Under the pieces are notes generated by a model. The model did not search any database, was not told the origin of the DNA, and saw only the letters and a program-made list of their open reading frames with translations. From Planctomycetota bacterium (GTDB lineage Bacteria > Planctomycetota > Planctomycetia > Planctomycetales > Planctomycetaceae): a stretch of 64,000 nt of DNA. A program made the translations under genes and the position numbers. This document shows positions 8,183 through 17,415 of the stretch, piece by piece; within the stretch, counting starts at the first letter, position 1; every line of letters starts with the position of its first letter. The stretch lies in the NCBI GenBank assembly GCA_023417655.1, contig JAEZFD010000010.1:62001-126000 (forward strand), given 5' to 3'.

Positions 8183-9610
8183 TTACAGCTTGCCGCCGGA
8201 GGTCGGGAGACGGAAATACCCAAACAGGGTTTCGCCATTCCGAACAATATAGAACTTCAGCGGTCCCATAGACTCGAGCTCTTTATGATTGAGCACGTAG
8301 TCAATGTTCTCGTCACTGACGGTTTCCCAGATGTGCAGACCAACCAGTACATCGCCTTCACGGATGCCGTTGATTTCTGCCTGACTCTGGCCTCGAACCG
8401 CTTTGACTTTCATCCCGCCGTGATAAGGCTGGCCGGGCATCGGAAAACCAGCTGTCGACTTCTCAAGCTTCAGCCCCAAAGTCTGCCAACACTTGTCGGA
8501 AACGGATGGCTGCTGAGCGATTGTCTGCGAAACGGTGGTTGTCGATACCGGCTGGGCCGTCACATTCTGGATGCCAGGCGACCGGCGAGCCCCGGAAAGC
8601 TCGGCGATCCGCAGGTTCAGAGTCTCTTCGGCACCATCACGCTGAACAACAACCGGCAAGGTGGTTCCGGCTGGGCGTCCGAAAATGGAGCGTTCGAAAT
8701 CAGCTCCATCCACGACCTGAACATCACCAACCTTAGCGATCACATCACCCGGTTTCAGACCGGCAGCGACTCCCGGTGAATCCGGTCGCATTGCCTGAAC
8801 GACCAGCTTGCGATCCCGACCGCGCTTCACGTCGGTGGTCTGCACCCCGTGATAGGTCAGATTGTGTCGTTCAATATTGATCAGCCGGGCAATGACCCGT
8901 CGGGCATCATCAATGGGAATCGCGAAACCAATACGCTGAGCCCCGGCACGAATGGCAACATTGATCCCGATCACTTCGCCGTCAGCATTCAGCAGCGGTC
9001 CACCACTGTTGCCGGGATTAATTGCAGCATCAATCTGAATGAGATTCTTGTACGACTGCTCATCGTTCACTTCAACATCGCGGGAACGATGGCTGATAAT
9101 TCCCCGGGTAACCGAAGATTCATAGCCGTATGCATTGCCAATCGCTATGACATCTTCGCCCAGCATCAGGTCCGAAGAAGTGCCGAAGTTCGCGACCATC
9201 AGCGATTCGCGAGGCTCAATCTTGATGATTGCCAAGTCTTCGCGGGAATCATACGCCAGCACACGGGACTCGTATTCCGTCCCGTTATAGGTCGTGACAC
9301 GCAGACGTTCCACGTCCTGCACGACGTGGTAGTTGGTGACGATATAGCCCCGTTCATCGATGATGATACCGGTGCCCATGCCATTGATCTTGGTGGCTTT
9401 CCCGGCTGAGAAAACCACGTCCATCGATTTCTGGCGTTTTTCAGTATGAATATTAACAGAAGACCGTTCCGCTCGTTCAACGATGCGGGTCCGCTCTGTA
9501 TTCCGCAATGAAACGGAATTTGCTGTCGTCTGCTCGGCAAGTGCGAGGTGCGGTGACAGTGCAAGTATCATCGCCAAGCACCACCCGGCGCGGCAGAATC
9601 GCATCGTCAT
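8183..9610 (-). CDS. HtrA/DegP-like serine protease with two PDZ domains
   Basis: A 475-residue exported trypsin-fold protease for envelope protein quality control. After a signal peptide (hydrophobic core then LALAEQ), the catalytic triad is seen as His95 (TNYHVV), Asp125 (SREDLAII) and Ser202 (NPGNSGGPL). A first PDZ domain follows (about 275-350, with SPGVAAGLKPGDVI), then a variable linker and a second PDZ-like domain (about 385-470, with INGIREGDVLVG). ATG 9610 (or the second ATG at 9604) is chosen because it starts the signal peptide and follows an AGGAACAGG site; the frame is open upstream to 9754 without coding character. Both catalytic and substrate-binding elements are intact. Confidence 0.92.
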   Translation of the reverse strand: MTMRFCRAGWCLAMILALSPHLALAEQTTANSVSLRNTERTRIVERAERSSVNIHTEKRQKSMDVVFSAGKATKINGMGTGIIIDERGYIVTNYHVVQDVERLRVTTYNGTEYESRVLAYDSREDLAIIKIEPRESLMVANFGTSSDLMLGEDVIAIGNAYGYESSVTRGIISHRSRDVEVNDEQSYKNLIQIDAAINPGNSGGPLLNADGEVIGINVAIRAGAQRIGFAIPIDDARRVIARLINIERHNLTYHGVQTTDVKRGRDRKLVVQAMRPDSPGVAAGLKPGDVIAKVGDVQVVDGADFERSIFGRPAGTTLPVVVQRDGAEETLNLRIAELSGARRSPGIQNVTAQPVSTTTVSQTIAQQPSVSDKCWQTLGLKLEKSTAGFPMPGQPYHGGMKVKAVRGQSQAEINGIREGDVLVGLHIWETVSDENIDYVLNHKELESMGPLKFYIVRNGETLFGYFRLPTSGGKL

Positions 9611-9948
9611 CGGCAGGCCTGTTCCTGTTGTATCCCAATGCAACAGTGGGCGATGTCCGTCCGCCAAACTGGAGGTCAGTCCCTGGTGCTCCACTGCCCC
9701 CAACATCGGAACTGTGTCGACCTGCGCTTGAGGCACCAAAACCCTGCGACGCAAACCTTGCCTAATCGTTCAATGGAGAATTAGGTAAACTTTCCTCCCA
9801 TCACCAACCGCCTCCCGGCCGAAAGCATCGAGCGCCCCGGTTTTCATTCAAGACTGTCGAAAGACGGCAAAAGAATGGGGCTCAACAAGGTTCTGCGGAC
9901 GGCGGTTGGGGCAGAAACCGAATCCCTCTTCAACGAAAAACCTGAAAA

Positions 9949-10257
9949 ATGACGCGACGTGAAAAGATTGAAGCCCGGCTTCAGGAAGATCCCAACGATG
10001 TTTTCCTGCATTACAGCTATGCAATGGAACTGACGAAGGAAGGGGATGAAGCGGCTGCCCGCGCCTCTTTCCAGAGAGTCCGGGAACTCGATCCGAATTA
10101 TGTGGCCGGCTACTTTCAGGAAGGCCAGTTTCTCTCAGGAATTGGCGATGTCGACGGAGCCAAAGAGATTCTACAGGCAGGAATTGCCGTTGCTCGTTCC
10201 GTTGGAGACCAGCATGCCGTCGGGGAGATGACTGCATTTCTTGACGACATTTCGTAA
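9949..10257 (+). CDS. Small TPR protein
   Basis: A 102-residue all-helical protein with about two tetratricopeptide units. The pattern PNDVFLHYSYAMELTKEGDEAAARASFQRV then DPNYVAGYFQEG...GAKEILQAGI (dots mark an omission) shows the W/Y-LG-A-P spacing of TPRs. No signal peptide or membrane segment. TPR proteins mediate protein contacts; the partner is unknown. It lies 87 bases before pcp on the same strand and is divergent from the HtrA gene. Likely a short planctomycete-conserved protein. Confidence 0.72.
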   Translation: MTRREKIEARLQEDPNDVFLHYSYAMELTKEGDEAAARASFQRVRELDPNYVAGYFQEGQFLSGIGDVDGAKEILQAGIAVARSVGDQHAVGEMTAFLDDIS

Positions 10258-10344
10258 GGCGCCGACCTTGATCGTCAAAATCGACCCAGACCTCCGTCAC
10301 CCCGGTCCAAACTGAATGCCAATAGCACGGAAAGGAGCCGCCTT

Positions 10345-10965
10345 ATGCGAGTGTTGATTACCGGGTTTCCCCCCTTTGAAGGGTGTCCAGTCAACCCGTC
10401 TCAGCATCTGATCCAAGCACTGGCGAGACTTCCAGCTCCACCGACTCAGGCAGAAATCATCACTGCGGAAGTGCCCGTTGATTACGTCGGGTTGGATTCC
10501 GTGATTCAACAATTGTTGAGCGAGGTCAAACCTCAGGTCTGGATCGCATTCGGAGTCGGGCGTCAGGAGACTCCTTTGCGTCTCGAGCTCCGCGGCGTGA
10601 ATCGAGACCATTCTGATCGTCCGGACAATCAGGGGATCGTGCGGAAAGACTGGACCATCTCGCCGATTGGGCCAGACCTGCTCGAAACAGAACTCCCTTT
10701 GGCGGAACTGGCCTCTCTGCTGACGACCTCAGGCTTTCCGTCAGTCATCAGCTGGGATGCTGGCACTTATCTGTGTAACCATCTCATCTACAGGGCAATG
10801 GAACAGATCAAAGAACGGCGACTTGATTGCCAGTTCATGTTTGTCCATCTTGCCCCTGCAGAAATCGGTTTCCCTGTCGAAAAGTTACTGTTTTCGCTTC
10901 AAATCATGATCGAATGGTTTCAGAATCGGTCGTGCCCGGCAACGACAGCCGACACTCTCGCCTGA
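10345..10965 (+). CDS. pcp: Pyroglutamyl-peptidase I
   Basis: A 206-residue cytosolic cysteine peptidase (family C15) that removes N-terminal pyroglutamate from peptides. The catalytic triad falls at the textbook positions: Glu81 (RLELRG), Cys144 (SWDAGTYLCNHLIY) and His168 (FMFVHLA). The N-terminal VLITGFPPFEG and NPS motif are also typical. The start at 10345 has a clear AAGGAG site 8-9 bases upstream. Length is normal. It follows the small TPR gene closely and precedes the ROK kinase by about 75 bases, so a short operon is possible. Confidence 0.95.
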   Translation: MRVLITGFPPFEGCPVNPSQHLIQALARLPAPPTQAEIITAEVPVDYVGLDSVIQQLLSEVKPQVWIAFGVGRQETPLRLELRGVNRDHSDRPDNQGIVRKDWTISPIGPDLLETELPLAELASLLTTSGFPSVISWDAGTYLCNHLIYRAMEQIKERRLDCQFMFVHLAPAEIGFPVEKLLFSLQIMIEWFQNRSCPATTADTLA

Positions 10966-11041
10966 GCCAGCCAAAGGTCTCACTCCTCTCGATCAAACCG
11001 TTCCATCGAAGCCTCCTTACGCAGTCCCACGGGAAACATTG

Positions 11042-12043
11042 ATGACAGCCCCCCTGCCGGCACAGTATTGGTTGGGATTCGACCTGGGCGGCACAAAGAT
11101 GTTGTGCCAGATCTACGACGCGAAATGGAACGTCGTTGCCAAGGAGCGGAAACGAATCCGTCCGGGGACTCCCGCCAAAGGGGGCGTTGACCGGATCCTC
11201 GAGATCATCCGCGAAGCCCTCAACAAAGCGGGCCTGACCCCCAGCGACCTGGCGGGAATCGGCATTGGCTGCCCCGGTCCGATCGACATGAATAAGGGAC
11301 TTCTCCTGGATCTGCCGAATATCGGCTGGCAGGCTGTCCCTATTAAAGAGAGGCTGACAGAGGCATTTCACTGCCCTGTCGAAGTGCTGAATGATGTGGA
11401 TGCTGGTGTCTATGCCGAGCATCGACTGGGGGCCGGCAAAGGTTCTTACACAATGATGGGAATCTTTGCCGGTACTGGAATCGGCGGGGGATGTGTTTAT
11501 CAGGGAGAAATCCTGCGGGGAGCAACAACCTCCTGCTTCGAAATTGGCCACATGCAGGTGATGTCGAATGGACCTCGCTGTGGTTGCGGACAGCGGGGCT
11601 GTCTCGAATCGGTCTCCAGCCGACTGGCAATTGCTGCCCAGTGTGCGCGAGCGGCCTATCGTGGAGATGCTCCCTACCTGTTGCAGGCGGGAGGAACAGA
11701 TATCGCCAATATTCGCAGCAGTGCTTTAAAAGCGTCGATTGCTGCCGGCGATAAGGCGGTCGAGCGGATCATCAAGGAAGCCGCTCGCTACATCGGCATC
11801 GCTGTCGGCAGCGTGGTGAACCTTCTGGCTCCAGAGGTGGTGGTGCTGGGTGGCGGCCTCGTCGAAGCGATGCCAGATCTGTTTGTCCCGACCGTGGCAA
11901 AGTCCGCCAACAAGCGAGTCATGCCCGCCTACCGTGACACCTTTAAAGTCGTACCGGCCCTTTTGAAGGATGATGCCGGTGTCCTCGGCGCTGCCATGTG
12001 GGCAGAACACAACATCACAAAAGCCCGCGTTCTCAAGAAGTGA
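11042..12043 (+). CDS. ROK-family sugar kinase (glucokinase-like)
   Basis: A 333-residue ROK protein with an ATP-binding FDLGGTK motif at the N-terminus, GIGCPGPID, the catalytic Asp in LNDVDAG, a glycine-rich IFAGTGIGGG motif, and the zinc-binding CGCGQRGCLE preceded by EIGHMQV. There is no helix-turn-helix domain, so it is a kinase rather than a repressor; glucose or a related hexose is the likely substrate. ATG 11042 is used; the codon just before it (TTG 11039) is in frame. It is convergent with the Gfo/Idh gene and near an SDR and KDPG aldolase, which fits sugar catabolism. Substrate specificity cannot be read off. Confidence 0.9.
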   Translation: MTAPLPAQYWLGFDLGGTKMLCQIYDAKWNVVAKERKRIRPGTPAKGGVDRILEIIREALNKAGLTPSDLAGIGIGCPGPIDMNKGLLLDLPNIGWQAVPIKERLTEAFHCPVEVLNDVDAGVYAEHRLGAGKGSYTMMGIFAGTGIGGGCVYQGEILRGATTSCFEIGHMQVMSNGPRCGCGQRGCLESVSSRLAIAAQCARAAYRGDAPYLLQAGGTDIANIRSSALKASIAAGDKAVERIIKEAARYIGIAVGSVVNLLAPEVVVLGGGLVEAMPDLFVPTVAKSANKRVMPAYRDTFKVVPALLKDDAGVLGAAMWAEHNITKARVLKK

Positions 12044-12080
12044 GTTCAAAGGACTTGAGATCGGACGCCTGTCCCGATTC

Positions 12081-13169
12081 TTAAGTCAACGGCATCCCTG
12101 ATGCCTCCAGCAGAACCTGCTGAACAAGCAGTTCATGGTCATAAGGGAAGTCGTTCTGCTTCTCTCCCCGAATGATCTGCGCCATATCCATTGCGTCTGC
12201 CACATAGCGGGGGAACTTCGGCAGGGTAATTGTGTGTGTCCCTGCTTTGTATTCACCGCGAGGCTTCGAAAACGACACCGTTACCTGCGGGTTATCCAAC
12301 GGTTGAATGTGAAAAGTCCCTTCCGTTCCGCAGACGGTCAGATGCCGCCGACGGAAGCCTTCGACTTCCACACCGCTTGATCGAACCGTTGCATTTGCTT
12401 TCGGCCACGTCAGGACTGCGAGACAGTTGTCCTTTAACTGATCGTCTCCGGTGCCTGAGTGCTGCAGAACCGGCGTGATGGTCTCCGGGCGTCCCAGCAG
12501 GGCAATCACCAGATCCATGAGGTGACAGCCCAGTTCGAACATCGTGCCCCCTGAGAACTCTGCCAGTTGCTTACGTGTTCCGGGGTCGAGCACTTTGCTC
12601 ATGACCGCATCGATTTCGAAGATCTCTCCGAGCCAACCTTCTTTCAAGAACTGACGAAGCAAGATCACTCCCGGGTTGTAGCGGTACATATACCCAGATT
12701 GAACAATGAGATTCTGCCGACGGGCCGACTCCAGAATTCGCTGAAACTGGGACAGCGACGCACCGGCCGGTTTGTCGAGGTGCACATGCTTCCCGGCATT
12801 CACGCTCAGCTCAGCGAACTTCAGCAGATCGCGGACTTCGGTTTCGACGAGGACCGCCTGCAGACCGGGAACCGCCAGCAATTCTTCCGGAGTCATCCAC
12901 GGGAGATCACGATAGGCCGCCTGTTTCTCCGCTCGACGCCGAAGCTCCGGATCCGGTTCGGCGATTCCGACGATTTCGTAATCAGGGGAATTCCGATAGA
13001 CCGACAATTTGGTGGCATGAGCGTGCCCAGTTCCAATCTGACCGACCTTGATTCGGGGTTTACTCACCCCTGAAGTCTCTGCTTTTCCCCATGTGCCCGC
13101 TGAGAGAGCCCAGGTGACCGACCCAAGTTGAATCAGCGACTGCCTGCGCGTAAGTGCAGTATCAAACAT
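12081..13169 (-). CDS. Tat-exported Gfo/Idh/MocA-type oxidoreductase
   Basis: A 362-residue protein with an N-terminal Tat-like signal (TRRQSLIQLG, residues 8-17) followed by a Rossmann domain (VGQIGTGHAHA, about 42-52) and the family's EKP-like motif in the form LDKPAG near residue 133. The C-terminal half is the alpha/beta substrate domain, with FELGCHLMDLVIALLG. Such enzymes oxidise or rearrange sugars or cyclitols with NAD(P); exported versions are common in planctomycetes and probably act with tightly bound cofactor. Divergent from the SDR gene with 160 bases between starts. The substrate is unknown. Confidence 0.88.
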   Translation of the reverse strand: MFDTALTRRQSLIQLGSVTWALSAGTWGKAETSGVSKPRIKVGQIGTGHAHATKLSVYRNSPDYEIVGIAEPDPELRRRAEKQAAYRDLPWMTPEELLAVPGLQAVLVETEVRDLLKFAELSVNAGKHVHLDKPAGASLSQFQRILESARRQNLIVQSGYMYRYNPGVILLRQFLKEGWLGEIFEIDAVMSKVLDPGTRKQLAEFSGGTMFELGCHLMDLVIALLGRPETITPVLQHSGTGDDQLKDNCLAVLTWPKANATVRSSGVEVEGFRRRHLTVCGTEGTFHIQPLDNPQVTVSFSKPRGEYKAGTHTITLPKFPRYVADAMDMAQIIRGEKQNDFPYDHELLVQQVLLEASGMPLT

Positions 13170-13329
13170 GGGAGAACAGTTCTCTTTAAGGGCCTGGAGA
13201 TGCGATCAAGAAACCCACTCTGCAGAAGACGCGACAGGGATAGCCGTCTCCCACTCGCGCTTTCGCTTTTCATCCCGACCAAATAACATGGGCGGTTCCT
13301 TGGAAAATTGCTACTGTGAAAGTCATTCA

Positions 13330-14118
13330 ATGAGTCATTCGACGCCTTCGGCATATCTTGAACGCCTGTTTGGATTGCATGGAAAAACAGCGATCGTCAT
13401 TGGCGGAACCGGCGTTCTTGGCGGAACGATCTGCGATGCCCTCGCCCGGGCTGGCGCGTTCGTATATGTCGTCGGAAGCAATCAGGACGCCGGTCAGGCC
13501 GTTGTCGACCGATGGCAGAATCAGGCCTGTTTCTTCAAGGCCGATGCAAGCAAGCGATCCGATCTGGAAGCACTGGTCGAACACCTGCAGACTCATGGTC
13601 GTAATGCCGACATCCTCGTGAACGGTGCGGGAGTGAATTCTCCGACGCCGTTCCTCGAGATCACCGATGAGGAATGGGACCGAATCATTCGGGTGAACCT
13701 CACCGCCGTCCGCATCGCCTGCCAGGTTTTCGGCGCTTACATGCTGAAGCAGCAGACCGCCGGGTCGATCATTAACGTGGCCTCTTTGTCGGCGATCACA
13801 CCTCTCTCCCGAGTCTTCAGCTACTCTGCCACCAAAGCAGCTGTTCTGAATCTGACGCAGAACCTCGCTCGGGAATGGGCACCGAAGGGAATCCGCGTGA
13901 ATGCGCTCTCCCCCGGCTTCTTCCCTGCCGAGCAGAACCGCAAGGTGCTCACCGCCGATCGCGTCGAAAAGATCATGGGACACACTCCGATGGCCCGCTT
14001 CGGAACCCCAGACGAACTGGCCGGCGGCGTCCTTCTGATGGCATCGAATCAGGCGGGGAGCTTCCTGACCGGTGCCAACATCGTGATCGACGGCGGTTTC
14101 TCCGCCATGACGATCTGA
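13330..14118 (+). CDS. Short-chain dehydrogenase/reductase (gluconate/hexuronate type)
   Basis: A 262-residue classical SDR. The N-terminal cofactor loop is IGGTGVLGG (about 24-32), with the NAG-like motif VNGAGV, then the catalytic Ser in NVASLSAI and YSATK with catalytic Tyr and Lys. The C-terminus IVIDGGFSAMTI is typical of gluconate 5-dehydrogenase and KduD-like enzymes. ATG 13330 (MSHSTP) is chosen; the frame is open further upstream but that part lies in the divergent promoter region. With KDPG aldolase 1 kb downstream, oxidation of a sugar acid is a reasonable inference. The exact substrate is open; D-mannonate oxidoreductase-like SDRs are an alternative. Confidence 0.87.
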   Translation: MSHSTPSAYLERLFGLHGKTAIVIGGTGVLGGTICDALARAGAFVYVVGSNQDAGQAVVDRWQNQACFFKADASKRSDLEALVEHLQTHGRNADILVNGAGVNSPTPFLEITDEEWDRIIRVNLTAVRIACQVFGAYMLKQQTAGSIINVASLSAITPLSRVFSYSATKAAVLNLTQNLAREWAPKGIRVNALSPGFFPAEQNRKVLTADRVEKIMGHTPMARFGTPDELAGGVLLMASNQAGSFLTGANIVIDGGFSAMTI

Positions 14119-14157
14119 AGCCGTTTGACGATTGTTTCAAAGGCTCGCCAGAAGACA

Positions 14158-14197
14158 GTTGCCCGGCCGCTGATGCGTTCGGGTCGGGCGACTCTTT
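14158..14197 (+). terminator. Possible terminator after the SDR gene
   Basis: An 8-base-pair stem with one G-T pair (14158-14165 with 14185-14192), 19-base loop, followed by TCTTT, 40 bases past the SDR stop. The large loop makes it weak. Confidence 0.35.
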
Positions 14198-14369
14198 CCG
14201 GCCGGATTCAATATTTGGGCAAACGCCAGTTGCCATCCGGAACCCGTCTGCGAACAATTCCTCGGGAACTGGACACCTGACTTCGCCGCTAAACTGTTCA
14301 TGATCCGGTGAGAACGATGACACGGCACTTTTCGGAAGCAGGTCTGGTCCCTTAGAATCGAGGCCAGCC

Positions 14370-14894
14370 ATGACTTTTCCGACTTCAGTCACCAACTCGC
14401 CGAGCGCCATGGAATTCGAAGATCGCCTGCGTCGTGCCATCGAACGGGGTGAAAAGACCCGCGTTGATCGTGGCCGGGCCGAGCTGGCCCGAGAGCTGAC
14501 GCAGGAAGAACTGCGCTCACTGCACTCACAATATCGTCTCGACATCTCTGAGCACGTCGAGGACTGTCTACGCAAACTCGCCGACCATCTGCCTGGTTTT
14601 AAGTTCCAGAGCGTGATGAACGAAGACGGCTGGGGCGGGCGCCTCGTTCGTGACGACTTGCATCTCGTGCCCGGCAAGCCGCCGGAATCACGATACAGTC
14701 GTCTGGAAATGGTGGTCACCCCCTTCTCTTCTGCCGGGATTCTGGAACTGCAGGTCAAAGGGATGGTTCGCAATCGCGAAATCACGAACCGCAAGCATTA
14801 TCAGCGGCTCACCGAATTCGACCGCGATGGCTTCCTCGAAATCATCGACCTGCGAGTGCTCGAATTCGCCGAGCTGTACACCGCAGCGAAATAG
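14370..14894 (+). CDS. Conserved-looking protein of unknown function
   Basis: A 174-residue soluble protein I do not recognise. The N-terminal third is charged and helical (EFEDRLRRAIERGEK, then RAELARELTQEEL); the C-terminal two thirds look alpha/beta with YSRLEMVVTPFS and GILELQVKGMVRNREI, ending in a helix around the motif LEFAELYTA. No signal peptide, membrane segment or cysteine motif. Codon use matches its neighbours, and a strong terminator-like hairpin follows at 14938, which supports a real gene. It lies between SDR and KDPG aldolase genes, but nothing in it suggests sugar metabolism. Confidence 0.7.
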   Translation: MTFPTSVTNSPSAMEFEDRLRRAIERGEKTRVDRGRAELARELTQEELRSLHSQYRLDISEHVEDCLRKLADHLPGFKFQSVMNEDGWGGRLVRDDLHLVPGKPPESRYSRLEMVVTPFSSAGILELQVKGMVRNREITNRKHYQRLTEFDRDGFLEIIDLRVLEFAELYTAAK

Positions 14895-14937
14895 CCGCCG
14901 CTAAATGACATTGTCAGTTCCCGGCGATAAGATCCAC

Positions 14938-14976
14938 AACGGGGAAGAGAGCGTCTCTTCCCCGTTGTTTCGTTTT
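14938..14976 (+). terminator. Intrinsic terminator before KDPG aldolase gene
   Basis: A perfect 13-base-pair stem (14938-14950 with 14954-14966), tight 3-base loop, followed by a T-rich tract. It lies 43 bases past the 174-residue protein's stop and 137 bases before the aldolase start, separating the two transcription units. Confidence 0.78.
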
Positions 14977-15102
14977 CCGCCCTTGAGACCGTTTTGCTTT
15001 TTGATCTGCCCGTTGCTGCCACACGGAATTGAGTCTTTTATCAACCGAACCGCGCACTGCGGGCAGACGGGAGAGCAAACTGCTCTAGAATCCGACCTCG
15101 AC

Positions 15103-15753
15103 ATGAGCAAAGAGACCGACCTGCAGCGTGTGCTGGACCTGGGACTGGTGGCGATCATTCGCTCTGACAACGGTGACCAGCTGGTTGAAGTGGCCGAGGC
15201 TCTGCTCGCTGGCGGAATTGACGTCCTTGAAGTGACATTCACCGTCCCCGGGGCGCTGGAAATCATTCAACAGATCAGCAAGAAGCTCGGGAAGAGAATC
15301 CTCCTCGGGGCCGGAACAGTTCTCGATCCAGAAACCGCTCGGGCTGCGATCCTCGCTGGCGCAGAGTTCATTGTCACTCCTGTTGTGAACGTGGAAGTCA
15401 TTCAGCTCTGCCAGCGCTACAGCAAGCTCTGCATGGTGGGAGCATTCACCCCGACGGAAGTCCTGACCGCGTGGCAGGCAGGTGCCGATCTGGTCAAAGT
15501 CTTCCCTGCTGAAATCGGTGGGCCAAGCTATCTGAAGATCCTGCATGGCCCGCTTCCGCAGATTCGTCTGATGCCGACCGGCGGAGTCAACCTCGACACG
15601 ATGGCCGCATTCGTGAAGAACGGCGCCTGCGCTGTCGGACTGGGGTCATCCCTCGTCGAAAAGGAAGCTCTCGCAAATGGCGACATGCAGCGAATTCAGA
15701 CTCAGGCGGCAGCTTATGTCAGCAAGATGAAAGAGTGTCGCGGGCAGAAATAG
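15103..15753 (+). CDS. eda: KDPG/KHG aldolase
   Basis: A 216-residue TIM-barrel class I aldolase that splits 2-keto-3-deoxy-6-phosphogluconate into pyruvate and glyceraldehyde 3-phosphate (Entner-Doudoroff and hexuronate routes), often also acting on 4-hydroxy-2-oxoglutarate. Seen: the catalytic Glu43 (VLEVTFT), LLGAGTVLD, FIVTPVVN, the Schiff-base Lys132 in LVKVFPAE, and the phosphate-binding RLMPTGGV and AVGLGSS. ATG 15103 gives the normal length; an open frame upstream overlaps the terminator hairpin and is rejected. The nearby SDR and ROK kinase fit a sugar-acid catabolic neighbourhood, although the genes are in separate units. Confidence 0.94.
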   Translation: MSKETDLQRVLDLGLVAIIRSDNGDQLVEVAEALLAGGIDVLEVTFTVPGALEIIQQISKKLGKRILLGAGTVLDPETARAAILAGAEFIVTPVVNVEVIQLCQRYSKLCMVGAFTPTEVLTAWQAGADLVKVFPAEIGGPSYLKILHGPLPQIRLMPTGGVNLDTMAAFVKNGACAVGLGSSLVEKEALANGDMQRIQTQAAAYVSKMKECRGQK

Positions 15754-15801
15754 TGCGACTCTCCCACAGCAGTTTTCTTTCGTTTTGACTGACACAGAAC
15801 C

Positions 15802-16278
15802 ATGTTTCTCACACTTCAGTCTGATTCACTCGATGAAACCCGGCGGCTGGGGGCTGCGCTGGCCGCATGTCTCGCGCCGGGGGACGTCGTCGCGCTGGAC
15901 GGAGAGTTGGGAGCCGGCAAAACACATCTGGTGCAGGCCATCACTCAGGCACTGGAAGTCGATCCGGAAGAGGTTCATAGCCCGACCTTCGTGCTCATTC
16001 AGGAATACGATGGTCGCATTCCCATTTGCCACATCGATGCTTACCGCCTGAACGACATCGATGAATTTCTGGAACTGGGTGCCGATGAACTCCTCGGCGG
16101 CGATGCCGTCACCCTGATCGAGTGGGCCAGTCGTGTGAAGGACGTTCTCCCGAGGGACCGGCTTTCTATCCAGATCACGAGTAGCGGAGAAACATCCCGG
16201 ACTCTGCTCATTACGAGTTCAGGGACCCGCAGTCAGCAGATCATCTCCGGCTGGGTCGCGGCGCTGAACGACAACTGA
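15802..16278 (+). CDS. tsaE: TsaE, tRNA t6A biosynthesis ATPase
   Basis: A 158-residue P-loop protein that works with TsaB, TsaC and TsaD to make N6-threonylcarbamoyladenosine at position 37 of ANN-decoding tRNAs. The Walker A motif GELGAGKTH lies near residues 34-42, then SPTFVLIQEY and HIDAYRL, and VTLIEWASR, all typical of TsaE. Length is normal. It starts 48 bases after eda and may be cotranscribed; it is convergent with the BASS-type transporter. No other tsa genes are in the window. Confidence 0.93.
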   Translation: MFLTLQSDSLDETRRLGAALAACLAPGDVVALDGELGAGKTHLVQAITQALEVDPEEVHSPTFVLIQEYDGRIPICHIDAYRLNDIDEFLELGADELLGGDAVTLIEWASRVKDVLPRDRLSIQITSSGETSRTLLITSSGTRSQQIISGWVAALNDN

Positions 16279-16305
16279 GCTTGCGACGCAGGCTCAAGGT
16301 TAAGC

Positions 16306-17415
16306 TCAGGTTGCAGGAGACTCTGCATCTTCAGCCGCGCAGGCAGTGACTTCACTCTCGCTGTCATTGGGAGCGAACGAGATCAGCAATCCTGCGAAAA
16401 TGTTCTGCAGGAGAGTCTGGAGAACGATCGTCAGTCCAACGGCAGGGTCGAACTGAAACGCCGTTCCGGCAAGAACCAGTGCTGCGCCGGTGTTTCTCAT
16501 GCCGCAGGCGAGGCTGAACGAAACTCGATCCGCAGGATCAGAGTGGCTCCATCGTCCCCAGGCCCAGCCGATGACAATGAGAGAGACGATATTGATCGTG
16601 ACCAGCAACAGCCCCTGTGCGACCAGAGTTTCGCTGCGAATGAGAGGCAGTGTCGAAGAGGCATTGAGATAGTTCAGCAGCAGCAGGCAGGTGAGGCTGA
16701 CACGACGCAGCCACAGCGCGGACCAGACAATTCCCTGCTTTCGCGACCAAAGTCCCACGACCGTGCCGGACAAAGCGGGAATCAACACCCAGAACCCCAG
16801 AAACCACGCCAGCTGACCCGGGGGGAGAGCACTCAGAATTCGCGAGTCGTCAACGAGGCCAAAGCTCGAAAGGGCCTGCATGAGCCAAGGCGAAACAAGG
16901 GGACCTGTCAATGTGGAACCGATCAGCAGACCGAGAATGAGTGGAAGGTTGCCACGGCCAAGGTGAGTCCACCCCACAGATGAATTCGCAATTGGCATTA
17001 CCGAAGCGACGATGACTCCCAGAATCAGTCCGTCAGGGCAGCCGAGCAGCTTGGCCGCCAGCGAAAGCACCGCTGCCGTGATAAACGGGATCAGCCAGGT
17101 CATCAGAATACTTGCCGGGAGACGCAGTAGCCTGATCTGCGGCATCCGAGCCGTCTCCACAGTCAGTCCGGCACAGAACAGCAGGCACCCCAGCACCAGC
17201 TGCGGCAGCGTATTAGGGGTATCAACCAGCACCCCTGGGACAGACATGCCTCTGAGATAGTCCCCGGGAGCAGGGAAAACGATCGCCAACAGATAAGCAG
17301 CCGTCAGCCACAGCAGAACGCGAAACGAGTGAGCCCGACAGGCAGAATGCGATTCCTTTCGACGCGGAAAATCCGGCGAATTCAGGACATCACAACTGGA
17401 AGCTCGTCGATTCAC
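16306..17415 (-). CDS. BASS-family transporter (bile acid:Na+ symporter-like)
   Basis: A 369-residue membrane protein with about nine or ten hydrophobic segments. The family marks include VASVMPIANSSVGWTHLGRGN in the middle and LACGMRNTGAALVL near the C-terminus, the equivalent of the GMQN sodium-site helix of ASBT-like carriers. Members take up bile acids, pantoate, keto acids and similar anions with Na+; the substrate here is unknown. The start used is GTG 17415; a polar N-terminal 30 residues precede the first membrane helix, so a later start is possible. The C-terminus is acidic. Confidence 0.82.
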   Translation of the reverse strand: MNRRASSCDVLNSPDFPRRKESHSACRAHSFRVLLWLTAAYLLAIVFPAPGDYLRGMSVPGVLVDTPNTLPQLVLGCLLFCAGLTVETARMPQIRLLRLPASILMTWLIPFITAAVLSLAAKLLGCPDGLILGVIVASVMPIANSSVGWTHLGRGNLPLILGLLIGSTLTGPLVSPWLMQALSSFGLVDDSRILSALPPGQLAWFLGFWVLIPALSGTVVGLWSRKQGIVWSALWLRRVSLTCLLLLNYLNASSTLPLIRSETLVAQGLLLVTINIVSLIVIGWAWGRWSHSDPADRVSFSLACGMRNTGAALVLAGTAFQFDPAVGLTIVLQTLLQNIFAGLLISFAPNDSESEVTACAAEDAESPAT

